DNA of 19,296 nucleotides, from the NCBI GenBank assembly GCA_016919605.1, contig JACXTQ010000209.1:1-19296 (forward strand), given 5' to 3'. The stretch is from Methylovulum sp. (lineage in GTDB: Bacteria; Pseudomonadota; Gammaproteobacteria; Methylococcales; Methylomonadaceae). A program made the translations under genes and the position numbers. The notes beneath the pieces are model-generated. The model was not told the origin of the DNA, did not search any database, and worked only from the letters and a program-made list of their open reading frames with translations. Below, piece by piece: positions 1 to 7,537 of the stretch. Position 1 is the stretch's first letter. Each line of letters starts with the position of its first letter.

Positions 1-341
1 ATCATGGGCGACCGCACATTGGATAGTGCGCGCTCTATCGGCGGCGGAAATGCCCGTCGTCACCCCTGTGGCCGCTTCTATCGACACGGTGAAATTGGTC
101 GAATGTGGGGTTTTGTTTTCATTGACCATCAACGGCAAGCGCAATTGTTGGCAACGCTCAGGGGTTAGGGTCAAGCAAATCAGCCCCCGTCCGTAACGGG
201 CCATAAAGTTGACATCTTCGGGGCGGGTAAACGCCGCCGCCATCACCAAATCGCCCTCATTCTCGCGGTCTTCATCATCCATGATAATGACCATTTTACC
301 CTGCCGTAAGTCGGCGATAATTTCTTCGATAGTGTTCATTG
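1..341 (-). CDS. ribB: 3,4-dihydroxy-2-butanone 4-phosphate synthase, N-terminal part (cut by window edge)
   Basis: RibB converts ribulose 5-phosphate to 3,4-dihydroxy-2-butanone 4-phosphate plus formate, the four-carbon precursor of riboflavin. The visible 113 codons start at the ATG at 341 and run off the left edge. Residues 21-31 carry the acidic loop DDEDRENEGDL, which holds the metal and substrate ligands, followed by GRGLIC at 50-55 and a serine/threonine-rich TGISAADRA segment near 96-104, all typical of RibB. The C-terminus is missing, so I cannot tell a stand-alone RibB from a RibBA fusion with GTP cyclohydrolase II. It lies 83 bases downstream of ribE on the same strand, with a hairpin in the spacer, and completes the usual gammaproteobacterial rib order. 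No strong Shine-Dalgarno sequence is visible. Confidence 0.95.
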
Positions 342-359
342 TTGCCTATATAAATAAAG

Positions 360-386
360 GGCTGTTGGCCTAAACGCCTAACAGCC
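360..386 (-). promoter_or_regulatory. Hairpin between ribE and ribB
   Basis: GGCTGTT (360-366) pairs with AACAGCC (380-386), and an inner GGC (367-369) pairs with GCC (376-378) across a one-base bulge. On the minus strand the hairpin is followed by CCTTTATTTATATA, so it could be a weak terminator, an attenuator or an mRNA stability element inside the rib operon. It does not match the conserved core of an FMN riboswitch. Confidence 0.4.
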
Positions 387-424
387 GCCGTTGCCATAAA
401 CACTGCGGGAATCTGCCCCTGGGT

Positions 425-1081
425 TTAACCTAAAAACCCGCTTTTTTTCAATAATTCTTCGGTAACGCCACCATACGGTTGCGCCGCCGCCTCGCCGCGC
501 ATCAACCGCTCCATATAACGCGCCAGAATATCCACTTCCAAATTAACCAACGTCCCCGCCACTGCCGTATCCAGCGTGGTTTCTTGTAAGGTATGCGGCA
601 CGATATTGACCCCGAACAACGCCCCGTTGACTTCGTTGACCGTCAAGCTAATGCCGTTGATACAAATCGAGCCTTTTTCGGCGATATATTTCGCCAACCC
701 ATCCGGCACTTGCACGGTGAAACGCTGCGAGCGCCCATCCGGTTTTCTACTAACTACTTTGCCGATACCATCGACATGGCCGCTGACAATATGCCCACCC
801 ATGCGTGTGGACGGCGTTAAGGCTAATTCCAAATTGACTGGCGTACCCACCGCCGCTAGGCTAAGCGTTGTCCGCTCCCACGTTTCGTTGGAGACATCGG
901 CGCAAAAATGCCGCGCCCCTAATTCAACTGCCGTCAAACACACGCCATTGACAGCAATGCTATCGCCCAATTGCGTACCGCCCAGCGGCAATTTGCCCGT
1001 GTCTATTTGCAAACGGAAATCACCCGCTTTCCGCTCAATGCCGGAAATTTTGCCTACTGCTAAAATGATGCCTGTGAACAT
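425..1081 (-). CDS. ribE: Riboflavin synthase, alpha chain
   Basis: Riboflavin synthase dismutates two molecules of 6,7-dimethyl-8-ribityllumazine to riboflavin and the pyrimidine product, the last step of riboflavin synthesis. The 218 residues have the expected two-lobed build. The first lumazine-binding lobe has MFTGII at the N-terminus and SIAVNGVCLT at 41-50. The second has GGHIVSGHVDG at 95-105 and GSICINGISLTV at 137-148. The length is normal for the family. The ATG at 1081 gives the canonical N-terminus, but no Shine-Dalgarno sequence precedes it and the upstream hicB-like gene ends only 16 bases before, so translation may depend on coupling. The gene lies between the HicB-like gene and ribB in a minus-strand operon. 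An open frame of 178 codons on the opposite strand is a shadow. Confidence 0.97.
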   Translation of the reverse strand: MFTGIILAVGKISGIERKAGDFRLQIDTGKLPLGGTQLGDSIAVNGVCLTAVELGARHFCADVSNETWERTTLSLAAVGTPVNLELALTPSTRMGGHIVSGHVDGIGKVVSRKPDGRSQRFTVQVPDGLAKYIAEKGSICINGISLTVNEVNGALFGVNIVPHTLQETTLDTAVAGTLVNLEVDILARYMERLMRGEAAAQPYGGVTEELLKKSGFLG

Positions 1082-1097
1082 GGTTTTTGGTTTTGAC

Positions 1098-1289
1098 TTA
1101 TTGTGTTGTTAATATCGAAGGCATTGTTTGTTCTTCCAAACACAGCTCAATGGCTTCTTGAATAGCGCTTAAAGCCTCTGCAACCGTATTGCCATAACTA
1201 TGGCAACCTTGAAATAAAGGGCAATCGACAATGAAAAAGCCTTCTGCATCTTGCTCTATAACGATAGGAAAGTCTTTTTTTAGTGCCAT
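1098..1289 (-). CDS. Small HicB-like (UPF0150) protein, no HicA partner
   Basis: This 63-residue protein has the single-domain HicB fold pattern: a first strand ending in FPIVIEQDAEGFFIVDCP, then a GCHSYGNT turn, then a helix with AIQEAIELCLEE. HicB proteins normally neutralise the HicA mRNA interferase. Here there is no HicA-like frame on either side and no C-terminal DNA-binding extension, so it is either an orphan antitoxin or one of the many UPF0150 proteins of unknown role. I chose the ATG at 1289 because GAGG sits 6 bases upstream. A GTG at 1301 would add four residues but has poor spacing to its purine-rich stretch. The gene is embedded between ribD (19 bases upstream) and ribE (16 bases downstream), so it is probably co-transcribed with riboflavin genes. 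Confidence 0.8.
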   Translation of the reverse strand: MALKKDFPIVIEQDAEGFFIVDCPLFQGCHSYGNTVAEALSAIQEAIELCLEEQTMPSILTTQ

Positions 1290-1308
1290 AGACAACCTCA
1301 CTCCCTCT

Positions 1309-2424
1309 TTATCTCACTTTTTCTATCGGTGCTAACATCAAGCGCAAATCCCCGCCCACTTGCCGGACATCCAGCAACTGCAATTCTTTTTTATCCGCCA
1401 TCGCCAAGACCTGAGGCAGATGGAACAGGCCGCGTCCTTGGTCGCCCAAGACGGAAGGCGCCATATAGACAATAATTTCATCGACTAGGTTTTCGGCAAG
1501 CAAGGCGCCGTTCAGCACCGCCCCCGCTTCCACCAAAACTTCATTAATCTGCTGTTCGCCCAAAAAGCGCATGACTTCAGGCAAATCTAAGCGACCCTTT
1601 TTATCGGGCAAACGCTGCACCTCAAAACCCGCCTGTTGCAAGCGCCGCTGTTTAGCGCCATCATCCGAGCAGGTCAAGATTAACGAGCGTCCGGGTAGTG
1701 TCGCCATCTGGGCATGGGGCGGCGTTTGTAAATGGCTGTCGAGGATAACCCTGATCGGTTGCAACACGGCAAAATCAACCCGTGCCGTTAAGGCCGGATC
1801 ATCGACCAACACAGTGTTGATACCAGTGACAATTGCCGAACTTTCGGCGCGGAGGCGGTGGACATCGGCACGGGCTTGGGGGGAGGTAATCCATTGGCTT
1901 TCCCCCGAAGCGCACGCGGTGCGCCCGTCCAAACTCATCGCCAGCTTACTGCGCACCCACGGGCCGCGTCCGTTCATTCTTTTGATAAAGCCACGGTTTA
2001 AAGCCTGAGCCTGAGCCTCAAGAACCCCCACGCTCACTTCGCAACCGGCGGCCTTAAGCCGCTCTAAACCACGCCCAGACACCAACGGGTTAGGGTCGGC
2101 CATCGCGGCGACGACGCGGCGGACACCTGCCTGAATCAGCGCGTCACAACACGGCGGGGTACGGCCAAAATGGCTGCACGGCTCCAGCGTCACATAAGCG
2201 GTCGCCCCTTGCGCATCAGCGACCGTATTAAGCGCGGCGACTTCGGCATGGGCAAAGCCTGCGTGTTGGTGCCAACCCTCACCGATAACAGCGCCATCCA
2301 TGACTAAAACACAGCCGACACGCGGATTAGGGTCGGTGGTGTAGCGGCCATTAGCCGCCAACTGTAGGGCGCGTGCCATATAAACAGCGTCATCACGGGC
2401 GATTTGGCGAGCAAGCGTAGCCAT
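1309..2424 (-). CDS. ribD: Bifunctional diaminohydroxyphosphoribosylaminopyrimidine deaminase / uracil reductase
   Basis: RibD carries out the second and third steps from GTP to riboflavin: zinc-dependent deamination of the pyrimidine, then NADPH-dependent reduction of the ribose side chain. The N-terminal deaminase domain (about 1-150) shows the zinc site HAE at 59-61 and EPCSHFGRTPPC at 81-92, with Cys83 and Cys92 as ligands. The C-terminal reductase domain (about 155-365) has the usual KLAMSLDGRTA and ITSPQAR segments, and VLVEAG near the end. The 371 residues are normal for the fused enzyme. Its ATG overlaps the stop of nrdR by one base (TGATG), which indicates translational coupling in the classical nrdR-ribD pair. 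Confidence 0.97.
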   Translation of the reverse strand: MATLARQIARDDAVYMARALQLAANGRYTTDPNPRVGCVLVMDGAVIGEGWHQHAGFAHAEVAALNTVADAQGATAYVTLEPCSHFGRTPPCCDALIQAGVRRVVAAMADPNPLVSGRGLERLKAAGCEVSVGVLEAQAQALNRGFIKRMNGRGPWVRSKLAMSLDGRTACASGESQWITSPQARADVHRLRAESSAIVTGINTVLVDDPALTARVDFAVLQPIRVILDSHLQTPPHAQMATLPGRSLILTCSDDGAKQRRLQQAGFEVQRLPDKKGRLDLPEVMRFLGEQQINEVLVEAGAVLNGALLAENLVDEIIVYMAPSVLGDQGRGLFHLPQVLAMADKKELQLLDVRQVGGDLRLMLAPIEKVR

Positions 2425-2879
2425 CAGTTGGTCTTTTGCAAGTCGGCAATCATTTCGGTAAATTCGCTGACATCCTGAAAGCTACGGTACACCGAGGCAA
2501 AGCGCACAAAAGCGACATGGTCAAGGGCGCTCAATTCTTTCATCACTTTTTCGCCCAACTCCTGGGCAGCAATTTCCCGCTCGCCCAACACCATCAGGCT
2601 TTTTTTAATGCGGCTGACCGCCGCTTCTATGGCATCGCCTTCAACAGGGCGCTTTTCCAAAGCCCTTAACATCCCTGAGCGCAATTTTTTTTCATCAAAC
2701 GGCTCCCGCACCCCATTGCGTTTGACAACACGCGGCATCGTCAATTCCGCCACCTCAAAGGTGGTGAAGCGTTCTTTACAGATATTACATTCACGACGGC
2801 GACGAACTTGATCTCCTTCATTAGCCAATCTGGAATCCAGTACGCGGGTATCATGGGCACCACAAAACGGACAACGCAT
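2424..2879 (-). CDS. nrdR: Transcriptional repressor NrdR
   Basis: NrdR is a zinc-ribbon/ATP-cone repressor of ribonucleotide reductase genes that senses dATP and ATP. The 151 residues have the four zinc cysteines at 3, 6, 31 and 34, the basic VRRRREC segment between the two pairs, and an ATP-cone domain from about 47 to 137 beginning PRVVKRNGVREPFD. Length and start match the family. It is the first gene of the rib operon as seen here and overlaps ribD by one base. No clear NrdR-box palindrome is visible upstream, so autoregulation is not supported. The upstream spacer contains a short CCGGAGGATTCCGG imperfect palindrome at 2907-2920. Confidence 0.97.
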   Translation of the reverse strand: MRCPFCGAHDTRVLDSRLANEGDQVRRRRECNICKERFTTFEVAELTMPRVVKRNGVREPFDEKKLRSGMLRALEKRPVEGDAIEAAVSRIKKSLMVLGEREIAAQELGEKVMKELSALDHVAFVRFASVYRSFQDVSEFTEMIADLQKTN

Positions 2880-3205
2880 AATTCTTAAGCCACTGTTAAT
2901 ATAAACCGGAGGATTCCGGCGGTAATTTTCAAAACCGTTTATTTTATAACATTATTGTGCAAAACAGGTTTTTTTATTATGCGCTGGAGGCCAGTAGACG
3001 GTCAATTTGGAATACAAGGGGGAAACATTAGCCCACCCAAGCCGTACTGGGTGTTGAAAAAGCGGTTCACTACGAAGTGGCAGTTCAGAACTAGCGGGGA
3101 TTTTGCTAGCATTTTAAAAGCAGATGACCACAAAAAACGGGGACATCCAATTAATTAGGCTTTAATTCTGGCGGATTGCCTACCAGCGAATCCGCCATAC
3201 AGGAT
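2880..3205. other. Gene-free spacer upstream of nrdR
   Basis: No convincing gene is present. The first ~75 bases should hold the promoter of the nrdR-rib operon but I see no strong -35/-10 pair. An open frame on the plus strand at 2955-3158 has no ribosome binding site and no recognisable domain. The stretch AACGGGGACATCCAATTAAT near 3136-3155 and the palindrome that follows it look like dispersed non-coding sequence of the kind found beside REP-type transposases. That reading is inference from pattern memory, and no transposase remnant can be translated here. Confidence 0.5.
3169..3197. repeat. REP-like palindrome TGGCGGATT ... AATCCGCCA
   Basis: A perfect 9-base inverted repeat (3169-3177 with 3189-3197) encloses an 11-base loop. 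It lies directly beyond the stop codon of the secreted repeat protein gene. GGCGGATT/AATCCGCC stems of this type recur as dispersed extragenic palindromes in many proteobacteria. There is no U-tract on either side, so it may stabilise the 3' end of the mRNA without being a classical terminator. Confidence 0.6.
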
Positions 3206-4975
3206 TTAGCGTGGTTTAGAATACATTTTGGATGATAGAGTCGCCCCAGTATCACCATCAAAAATATAAATATAATAGTCATGTGTGGTCGATGAGTCAT
3301 CCGTGGGCATGACGAGCAACTCCCCCACCCCATTGTTATTCATATCCGGCAAAATTCCTAGCCCGGTAAATTTATGATTAACTGATTTAGTCCAAGGTTG
3401 TTTGCCTGTAGCAGAAAGATTGACTGCGTAAACAAAACCTGATGGAGGGGTATAGGTGGAATTGTTACATACAGACGTAGGGACAGTGGTCACTACCATC
3501 AAGGTATTGCCAATTCGCTTGAGGAAGTGATTGAATAGTGGTGCTTTCATACTGCTAGGACACACGGTAAACGGTTTTTCGGGGGTAGAAAATAACTTGG
3601 TATCAGTTCCGGTTTTATAAACATCAAAACGTAATGTATAACCTTCCGCCACGCCATCGTTATTGCTGTCAATCACGCCCGAATGCGGTATGACCGTTTC
3701 AAAGCCCGCATTGCTGGCAACATAATCACCCACCAATGGACTGAGGTTTCTCAAGGCATCGCCGCTGCCGTCACTAAAATAGCCAGCAAGAATATTTGAA
3801 ATATTCGTATACGTTTTAGAGGAGAGGGTTCCGCCCGTCCCACCATCATAAATATTGACAGCACGATCAAAAGTGCCATCTGTTTTATTGGCAATGGTTG
3901 TTATCAACATTTCCCCAATACCGTTTTTATTCATATCCGGCAATATGCCCATGCCTTCAATAGGTTGGTTTATAGATTTTACCCAAGGCTGCTTGCCCGC
4001 CATCGACAAATCAACCGCGTAAAAGCTGGCACCGGAATTGTCACCGACACTACCATTACTATCAGTACCAACACTTGCCCCTACCAGCATATTACCTATG
4101 CGCCTTATCAGGGCAACCCCACAGCGTGACAACGTTTTTTCGGGTGTGGAAAACAGCTTGGTGCTGGTTCCCGCCTTATAGACATCAAAACGGGCATTAC
4201 AGCCGGTACTTAACGAATTGACACCCATCACAGTTTCTTGACCGGGGTTGCCGATAACATAGTCGCCTACCAAGGCGCTGGTATTGGCAAGACCTACCAC
4301 ATAAGAAAAATAGTCTGTCCCATTAAAAAAAGCCGTGTTATCCGAATAAATTTTAGATGATAGCGTGTTGCCCGTATCACCATCAAAAATGTCAACCTTG
4401 CGATCGAAAGTATATGTGGCCTGATTGAGTGTATCAAAGTTTGCTGAAGTCACCAGCAGTTCGCCGGTGCCATTTCCATTCATATCCGAGACAATACCAT
4501 TGCCATCAAACGTATTGTTAACGGTTTTTACCCAAGGTTGTTTGCCCGCTGCGGATAAATTGATGGCGTAAATATGGCCTGAAGGAGGCTTATAGCTTGA
4601 ATTTATGCAAGACCCGTAGCCAGAAGAAAACCCCACCAACGTGTTGCCGAGACGTTTCACAGTGGTGTCACGACCGCTACTATATGACCCTCCTGGACAC
4701 ACGGTTATAGATTTTGGCGGGGTAGAAAACAACTTGGTGTCAGTCCCAGTTTTGTAGATATCAAGACTTAATGTGTAACCCTCTATATAACCATCATGGT
4801 TGCTATCAATATGGCTATCATGGGGTATAACGGTTTCAAGCCCCGGATTATTTGCCACATAATCACCGACTAGCGGAGTCACATTAACCAGGTCACCACT
4901 ACTCTCTCCGCAGACAAGTGGGCTAAAAACTACCGATACAGCGGCGGCGGCAATAAATATTGTCGATTTTCTCAT
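3206..4975 (-). CDS. Secreted protein with three ~180-residue FG-GAP/VCBS-like repeats
   Basis: The function is not recognised. The 589 residues begin with a Sec signal peptide (hydrophobic 6-21, probable cleavage after VCG at 23). No lipobox is present, because valine precedes the cysteine. The rest is three repeats, starting at LVGDYV at 35, 235 and 414. Each repeat contains an ETV(I/M) strand, a K(T/A)GT(D/S)TKLFSTP motif, a (R/K)(R/L)(I/L)GN segment, a SAAGKQPW-like segment, a DMNxNGxGE(L/M)L acidic loop and an FDGDTGxTLSSK-like end. The DSNHDG, DSNNDG and DMNxNG loops resemble calcium-binding loops of FG-GAP/VCBS propeller blades. The repeats are clearly internal duplications. The ATG at 4975 has AGAGG 8 bases upstream. 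It lies 119 bases downstream of the beta-barrel gene on the same strand, so the two products may act together at the cell surface. Confidence 0.7.
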   Translation of the reverse strand: MRKSTIFIAAAAVSVVFSPLVCGESSGDLVNVTPLVGDYVANNPGLETVIPHDSHIDSNHDGYIEGYTLSLDIYKTGTDTKLFSTPPKSITVCPGGSYSSGRDTTVKRLGNTLVGFSSGYGSCINSSYKPPSGHIYAINLSAAGKQPWVKTVNNTFDGNGIVSDMNGNGTGELLVTSANFDTLNQATYTFDRKVDIFDGDTGNTLSSKIYSDNTAFFNGTDYFSYVVGLANTSALVGDYVIGNPGQETVMGVNSLSTGCNARFDVYKAGTSTKLFSTPEKTLSRCGVALIRRIGNMLVGASVGTDSNGSVGDNSGASFYAVDLSMAGKQPWVKSINQPIEGMGILPDMNKNGIGEMLITTIANKTDGTFDRAVNIYDGGTGGTLSSKTYTNISNILAGYFSDGSGDALRNLSPLVGDYVASNAGFETVIPHSGVIDSNNDGVAEGYTLRFDVYKTGTDTKLFSTPEKPFTVCPSSMKAPLFNHFLKRIGNTLMVVTTVPTSVCNNSTYTPPSGFVYAVNLSATGKQPWTKSVNHKFTGLGILPDMNNNGVGELLVMPTDDSSTTHDYYIYIFDGDTGATLSSKMYSKPR

Positions 4976-5094
4976 AGAAACAACCTCTTTTGATTTTTAG
5001 TTTGGGTTATCCCACTTAAGGCAGGGCTGCTGGCTAGTTAAACATTGCCCATATCGCTTTAAGCAGGTGGCCTTAGATTTATTAACCATCCAGA

Positions 5095-6573
5095 TTAAAA
5101 CGTCCAGCCCAAATTGGCTGAGAGCGCGTCATCAATATTCTTGGCACGGGTGTAGGTAATGCCCAGCTTAATATCGCTACCGGCAATTTCTGATTTGATT
5201 TTATTTTTAACTTTGGCGGCCGAAACGGCATCCTTTACGGCAAATTCAATAGGCGTATGTTTAGTTAACGCTTTCAGGCCAATGTCAAAACCAATTTCCT
5301 GTTGGTTATGGATAGCGAGTGCGTCGCCGCTGAAACGGGTGTCGGCAAAGAAAATACTCGCCATCAGGGTGCGCCCGAAGAGCTGGTAATTCATCTGCTT
5401 ACCCAATTGCAGGCCGTTTCTGTAAACATCGTTGACCACATCATAAGTCACCCGCTGATTATTTCTTAACAAAGGCCCTGTTGATGCAGTGGTAAAGTGG
5501 CTATATTGATTTTGCAGCACCAAGGAATAACCGTTGCCGATCATAAAACCGAAATTACTTTGCACACCTCCCGCATATAGCAAACTGGTGTTAATGTTTG
5601 TTTGGTCGGTGCCGACTCCACCGATATTGAATAACGGGATCAAATCCCATTTGAACGGGCCAGTATGCAGATAACGGGAAATAGGGATACGCAAACCGCT
5701 GCTGAGGGCAATGCTGTAAGAAGACACGCCGGCGGTATCAATATAAGTCAGCGGTAATTTGAACAATAATGCCCACTCGTTACCCAACTCCTTAGTATAG
5801 CCAATCGGTAACGAATAAAACTGGGCGCATTTTTGATTGGTGCAGAAGTTTGAAAAACGGGTGGCAATGCCTAAGCTACCGTCTTTGTCATTGTCTTTCA
5901 ATTTAGCGCTTCTACCCAAAAACTGGCTGCTTAAACCACCATTCATATCAAGTTGCGCATCCGATGAGGGGATAAATGACACAGGACTGGCAGGGCCGCC
6001 TCCTGTTATCGGGTTTAGCACTGAGGGGGCGGATGTGGTTGCCGACACCAATCCTGCATTGGCATCGAACCATTGTTTTAGTAAATGGCTACTGTCATTG
6101 CGGGTGGTGCCTTTAAACAGGTGATTAAACCGCGAAATGGATGAACTCATTTCAATGTTTCCTGAACCCTGATTAGTTGTCAGCGTGACTTTGCCGCCAA
6201 CGACATTAAACGTGGCACTGGCATACGGGTCTGTTAAGGCAATCTTATAAATACTGGCATCATCAAACAAATTGTTATTTAGAGCCTTAGCAAAGACATC
6301 TTCGGAGGTGAATTTCAACATTTCAGTAAGCTGTTGGGATTCATCGACATTTACCGTTTCGATGACGGTGATGGGGGCACTCAGCAAGGAATAGTCAATA
6401 TCCGCATAAGCGGACGAAGACAGTAACGCTAATAAGGTTATTTGCGTTGGCTTGACTATGGGGGATTGTTTTTTGCGGATTAAAATGCTTTTGCCAATTA
6501 GGTTGGCAAAAATATTGCTATGCTCTGTATTCATAATACTATGCCCAAAAAAGTTGTTTTCAAAATAGTTCAT
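5095..6573 (-). CDS. Outer-membrane beta-barrel protein of unknown function
   Basis: The function is not recognised. The 492 residues end in phenylalanine after alternating hydrophobic residues (SANLGWTF), the signature of an outer-membrane barrel recognised by the Bam machinery. From about residue 230 to the end there are many amphipathic strands with aromatic girdles. The N-terminus is odd: the hydrophobic core (about 44-56) and probable cleavage site SAYA/D at 57-58 follow about 40 polar and basic residues, far longer than a normal signal peptide. The start at 6573 is supported by AGGA 7 bases upstream, and the next ATG (6534) has no ribosome binding site. A proline/glycine-rich linker lies near 186-200, and a DNDKDG calcium-like loop precedes the barrel. 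It is upstream of the repeat protein gene. Confidence 0.65.
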   Translation of the reverse strand: MNYFENNFFGHSIMNTEHSNIFANLIGKSILIRKKQSPIVKPTQITLLALLSSSAYADIDYSLLSAPITVIETVNVDESQQLTEMLKFTSEDVFAKALNNNLFDDASIYKIALTDPYASATFNVVGGKVTLTTNQGSGNIEMSSSISRFNHLFKGTTRNDSSHLLKQWFDANAGLVSATTSAPSVLNPITGGGPASPVSFIPSSDAQLDMNGGLSSQFLGRSAKLKDNDKDGSLGIATRFSNFCTNQKCAQFYSLPIGYTKELGNEWALLFKLPLTYIDTAGVSSYSIALSSGLRIPISRYLHTGPFKWDLIPLFNIGGVGTDQTNINTSLLYAGGVQSNFGFMIGNGYSLVLQNQYSHFTTASTGPLLRNNQRVTYDVVNDVYRNGLQLGKQMNYQLFGRTLMASIFFADTRFSGDALAIHNQQEIGFDIGLKALTKHTPIEFAVKDAVSAAKVKNKIKSEIAGSDIKLGITYTRAKNIDDALSANLGWTF

Positions 6574-6887
6574 AAATCAATCCTAAACATTGTGCAAGTT
6601 AGGAGGGTTGATTTTAATCATATCCGCCTAAATAATCTAGGTTATTTTTATTTTTGAAAAAACATCCACCTACAGCCCCGCTTTCCGTATTAATACTGGA
6701 TACAGCTGATAATTTTTGGACAAAAACTTTAAAGATTGTCTTTCTTTGAAAGACTGGATAACCGTAATTAATTTGTTATGCTTTAGCTATACCTCAGGCT
6801 TAACAGCCCAAATTAGCATTAATCCCCACAATCCCAGCCGATTAACCGCTATAATGCCCAAGCCCTGACCCCTTAACGAGGTGATCC
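6574..6887. other. AT-rich divergent intergenic region
   Basis: This spacer separates the minus-strand barrel gene from the plus-strand Uma2 remnant, so it should contain promoters for both. A TATAAT at 6850-6855 lies 33 bases before the Uma2 ATG without a good -35. A perfect 7-base hairpin GTCTTTC-TTT-GAAAGAC lies at 6738-6754. No gene is visible. Confidence 0.5.
6850..6855 (+). promoter_or_regulatory. Candidate -10 box (TATAAT) for the Uma2 gene
   Basis: This is an exact TATAAT 33 bases upstream of the ATG at 6888. The corresponding -35 position reads roughly CACAAT, which is poor, so the site is only a candidate. Confidence 0.35.
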
Positions 6888-7537
6888 ATGTCTGCTGCCA
6901 TCCAACCAACGGCCTACACCGCTGCTGAGTATTTAACGCTGGAGCGCCACGCACCCTATAAAAGCGAATGTCATGACGGGCAACTGTTTGCCATGACCGG
7001 TGCCAGCCGTAAGCATAATTTGGTTTCGCTCAATATATGGGCAACCAGCTAAAACAACGCCCATGTGAAGCCTATATCAGCGATATGCGCGTGAAAGCCG
7101 CCGAAGCACGCCATTATTATTACCCTGACAGTGTGGTTGTTTGTGGGGTCGCGCAATTTGAAGACAGCCAGTTTGACACCTTGCTGAACCCGACCGTGCT
7201 AATTGAGGTGTTGTCGCCATCTACCGAAGCCTTTGACCGTGGCGGCAAGTTTGCCCAGTACCGTAAAATCCCAAGCTTATGCCAATACCTGTTGGTGGCG
7301 CAAGACCAGCCTTATATCGACTGTTTTACGCGCCAGGACAATGGCTGGGTGTTGACGGAGACGGTGGGGATTGATGGCGTTTTGGCCTTGGCAAGCATAG
7401 CCTGTTCACTAAGCCTGCGTGAAATTTACGACAAGGTCTGGACACTATCGGGGTTTCCGCCAGTTAAGCCCCTGGATGCAGGAGCATCAGCGCAAAAAGT
7501 TTTCCAGATTGCGGGCATTACATTGGTAGGCGGCTAA
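6888..7537 (+). pseudogene. Uma2-family PD-(D/E)XK nuclease, frameshifted
   Basis: Uma2 (DUF820) proteins are small predicted restriction-endonuclease-like proteins common in cyanobacteria and some proteobacteria. The reading frame starts at ATG 6888, with GAGGTG just upstream, and gives a normal Uma2 N-terminus (YTAAEYLTLERHA, CHDGQLFAMTGASRKHNLVSLNI). It then hits a stop at 7050-7052. The rest of the protein continues in another frame from MGNQLKQRPCEAYISDMRV at 7037, through the catalytic-type YPD (Asp31 of that part) and LIEVLSPST (Glu57), to a normal C-terminus at 7537. Family members usually have about three more residues at the join, so a deletion of about 10 bases (net 1 modulo 3) explains the break. 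The second part could in principle be translated alone from ATG 7037 (166 residues). Its stop overlaps the copB stop by three bases on the other strand. Confidence 0.85.

Noticed and set aside
342..424. FMN riboswitch before ribB
   Set aside because: The spacer is only 83 bases and lacks the conserved FMN riboswitch core sequences; only a simple hairpin is present.
576..1112. 178-codon open frame on the plus strand over ribE
   Set aside because: It is a shadow of the riboflavin synthase gene, composed of reverse-complement codons without any protein motif.
2880..2955. NrdR box controlling the nrdR-rib operon
   Set aside because: No paired AT-rich 16-base palindromes of the NrdR type are visible.
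2955..3158. 67-codon open frame on the plus strand in the nrdR spacer
   Set aside because: It has no Shine-Dalgarno sequence, no domain and no hydrophobic or repeat pattern; the spacer looks non-coding.
4904..4910. Lipoprotein signal in the triplicated repeat protein
   Set aside because: The cysteine at position 22 is preceded by Leu-Val, which does not fit a lipobox; a normal Sec signal with cleavage nearby is more likely.
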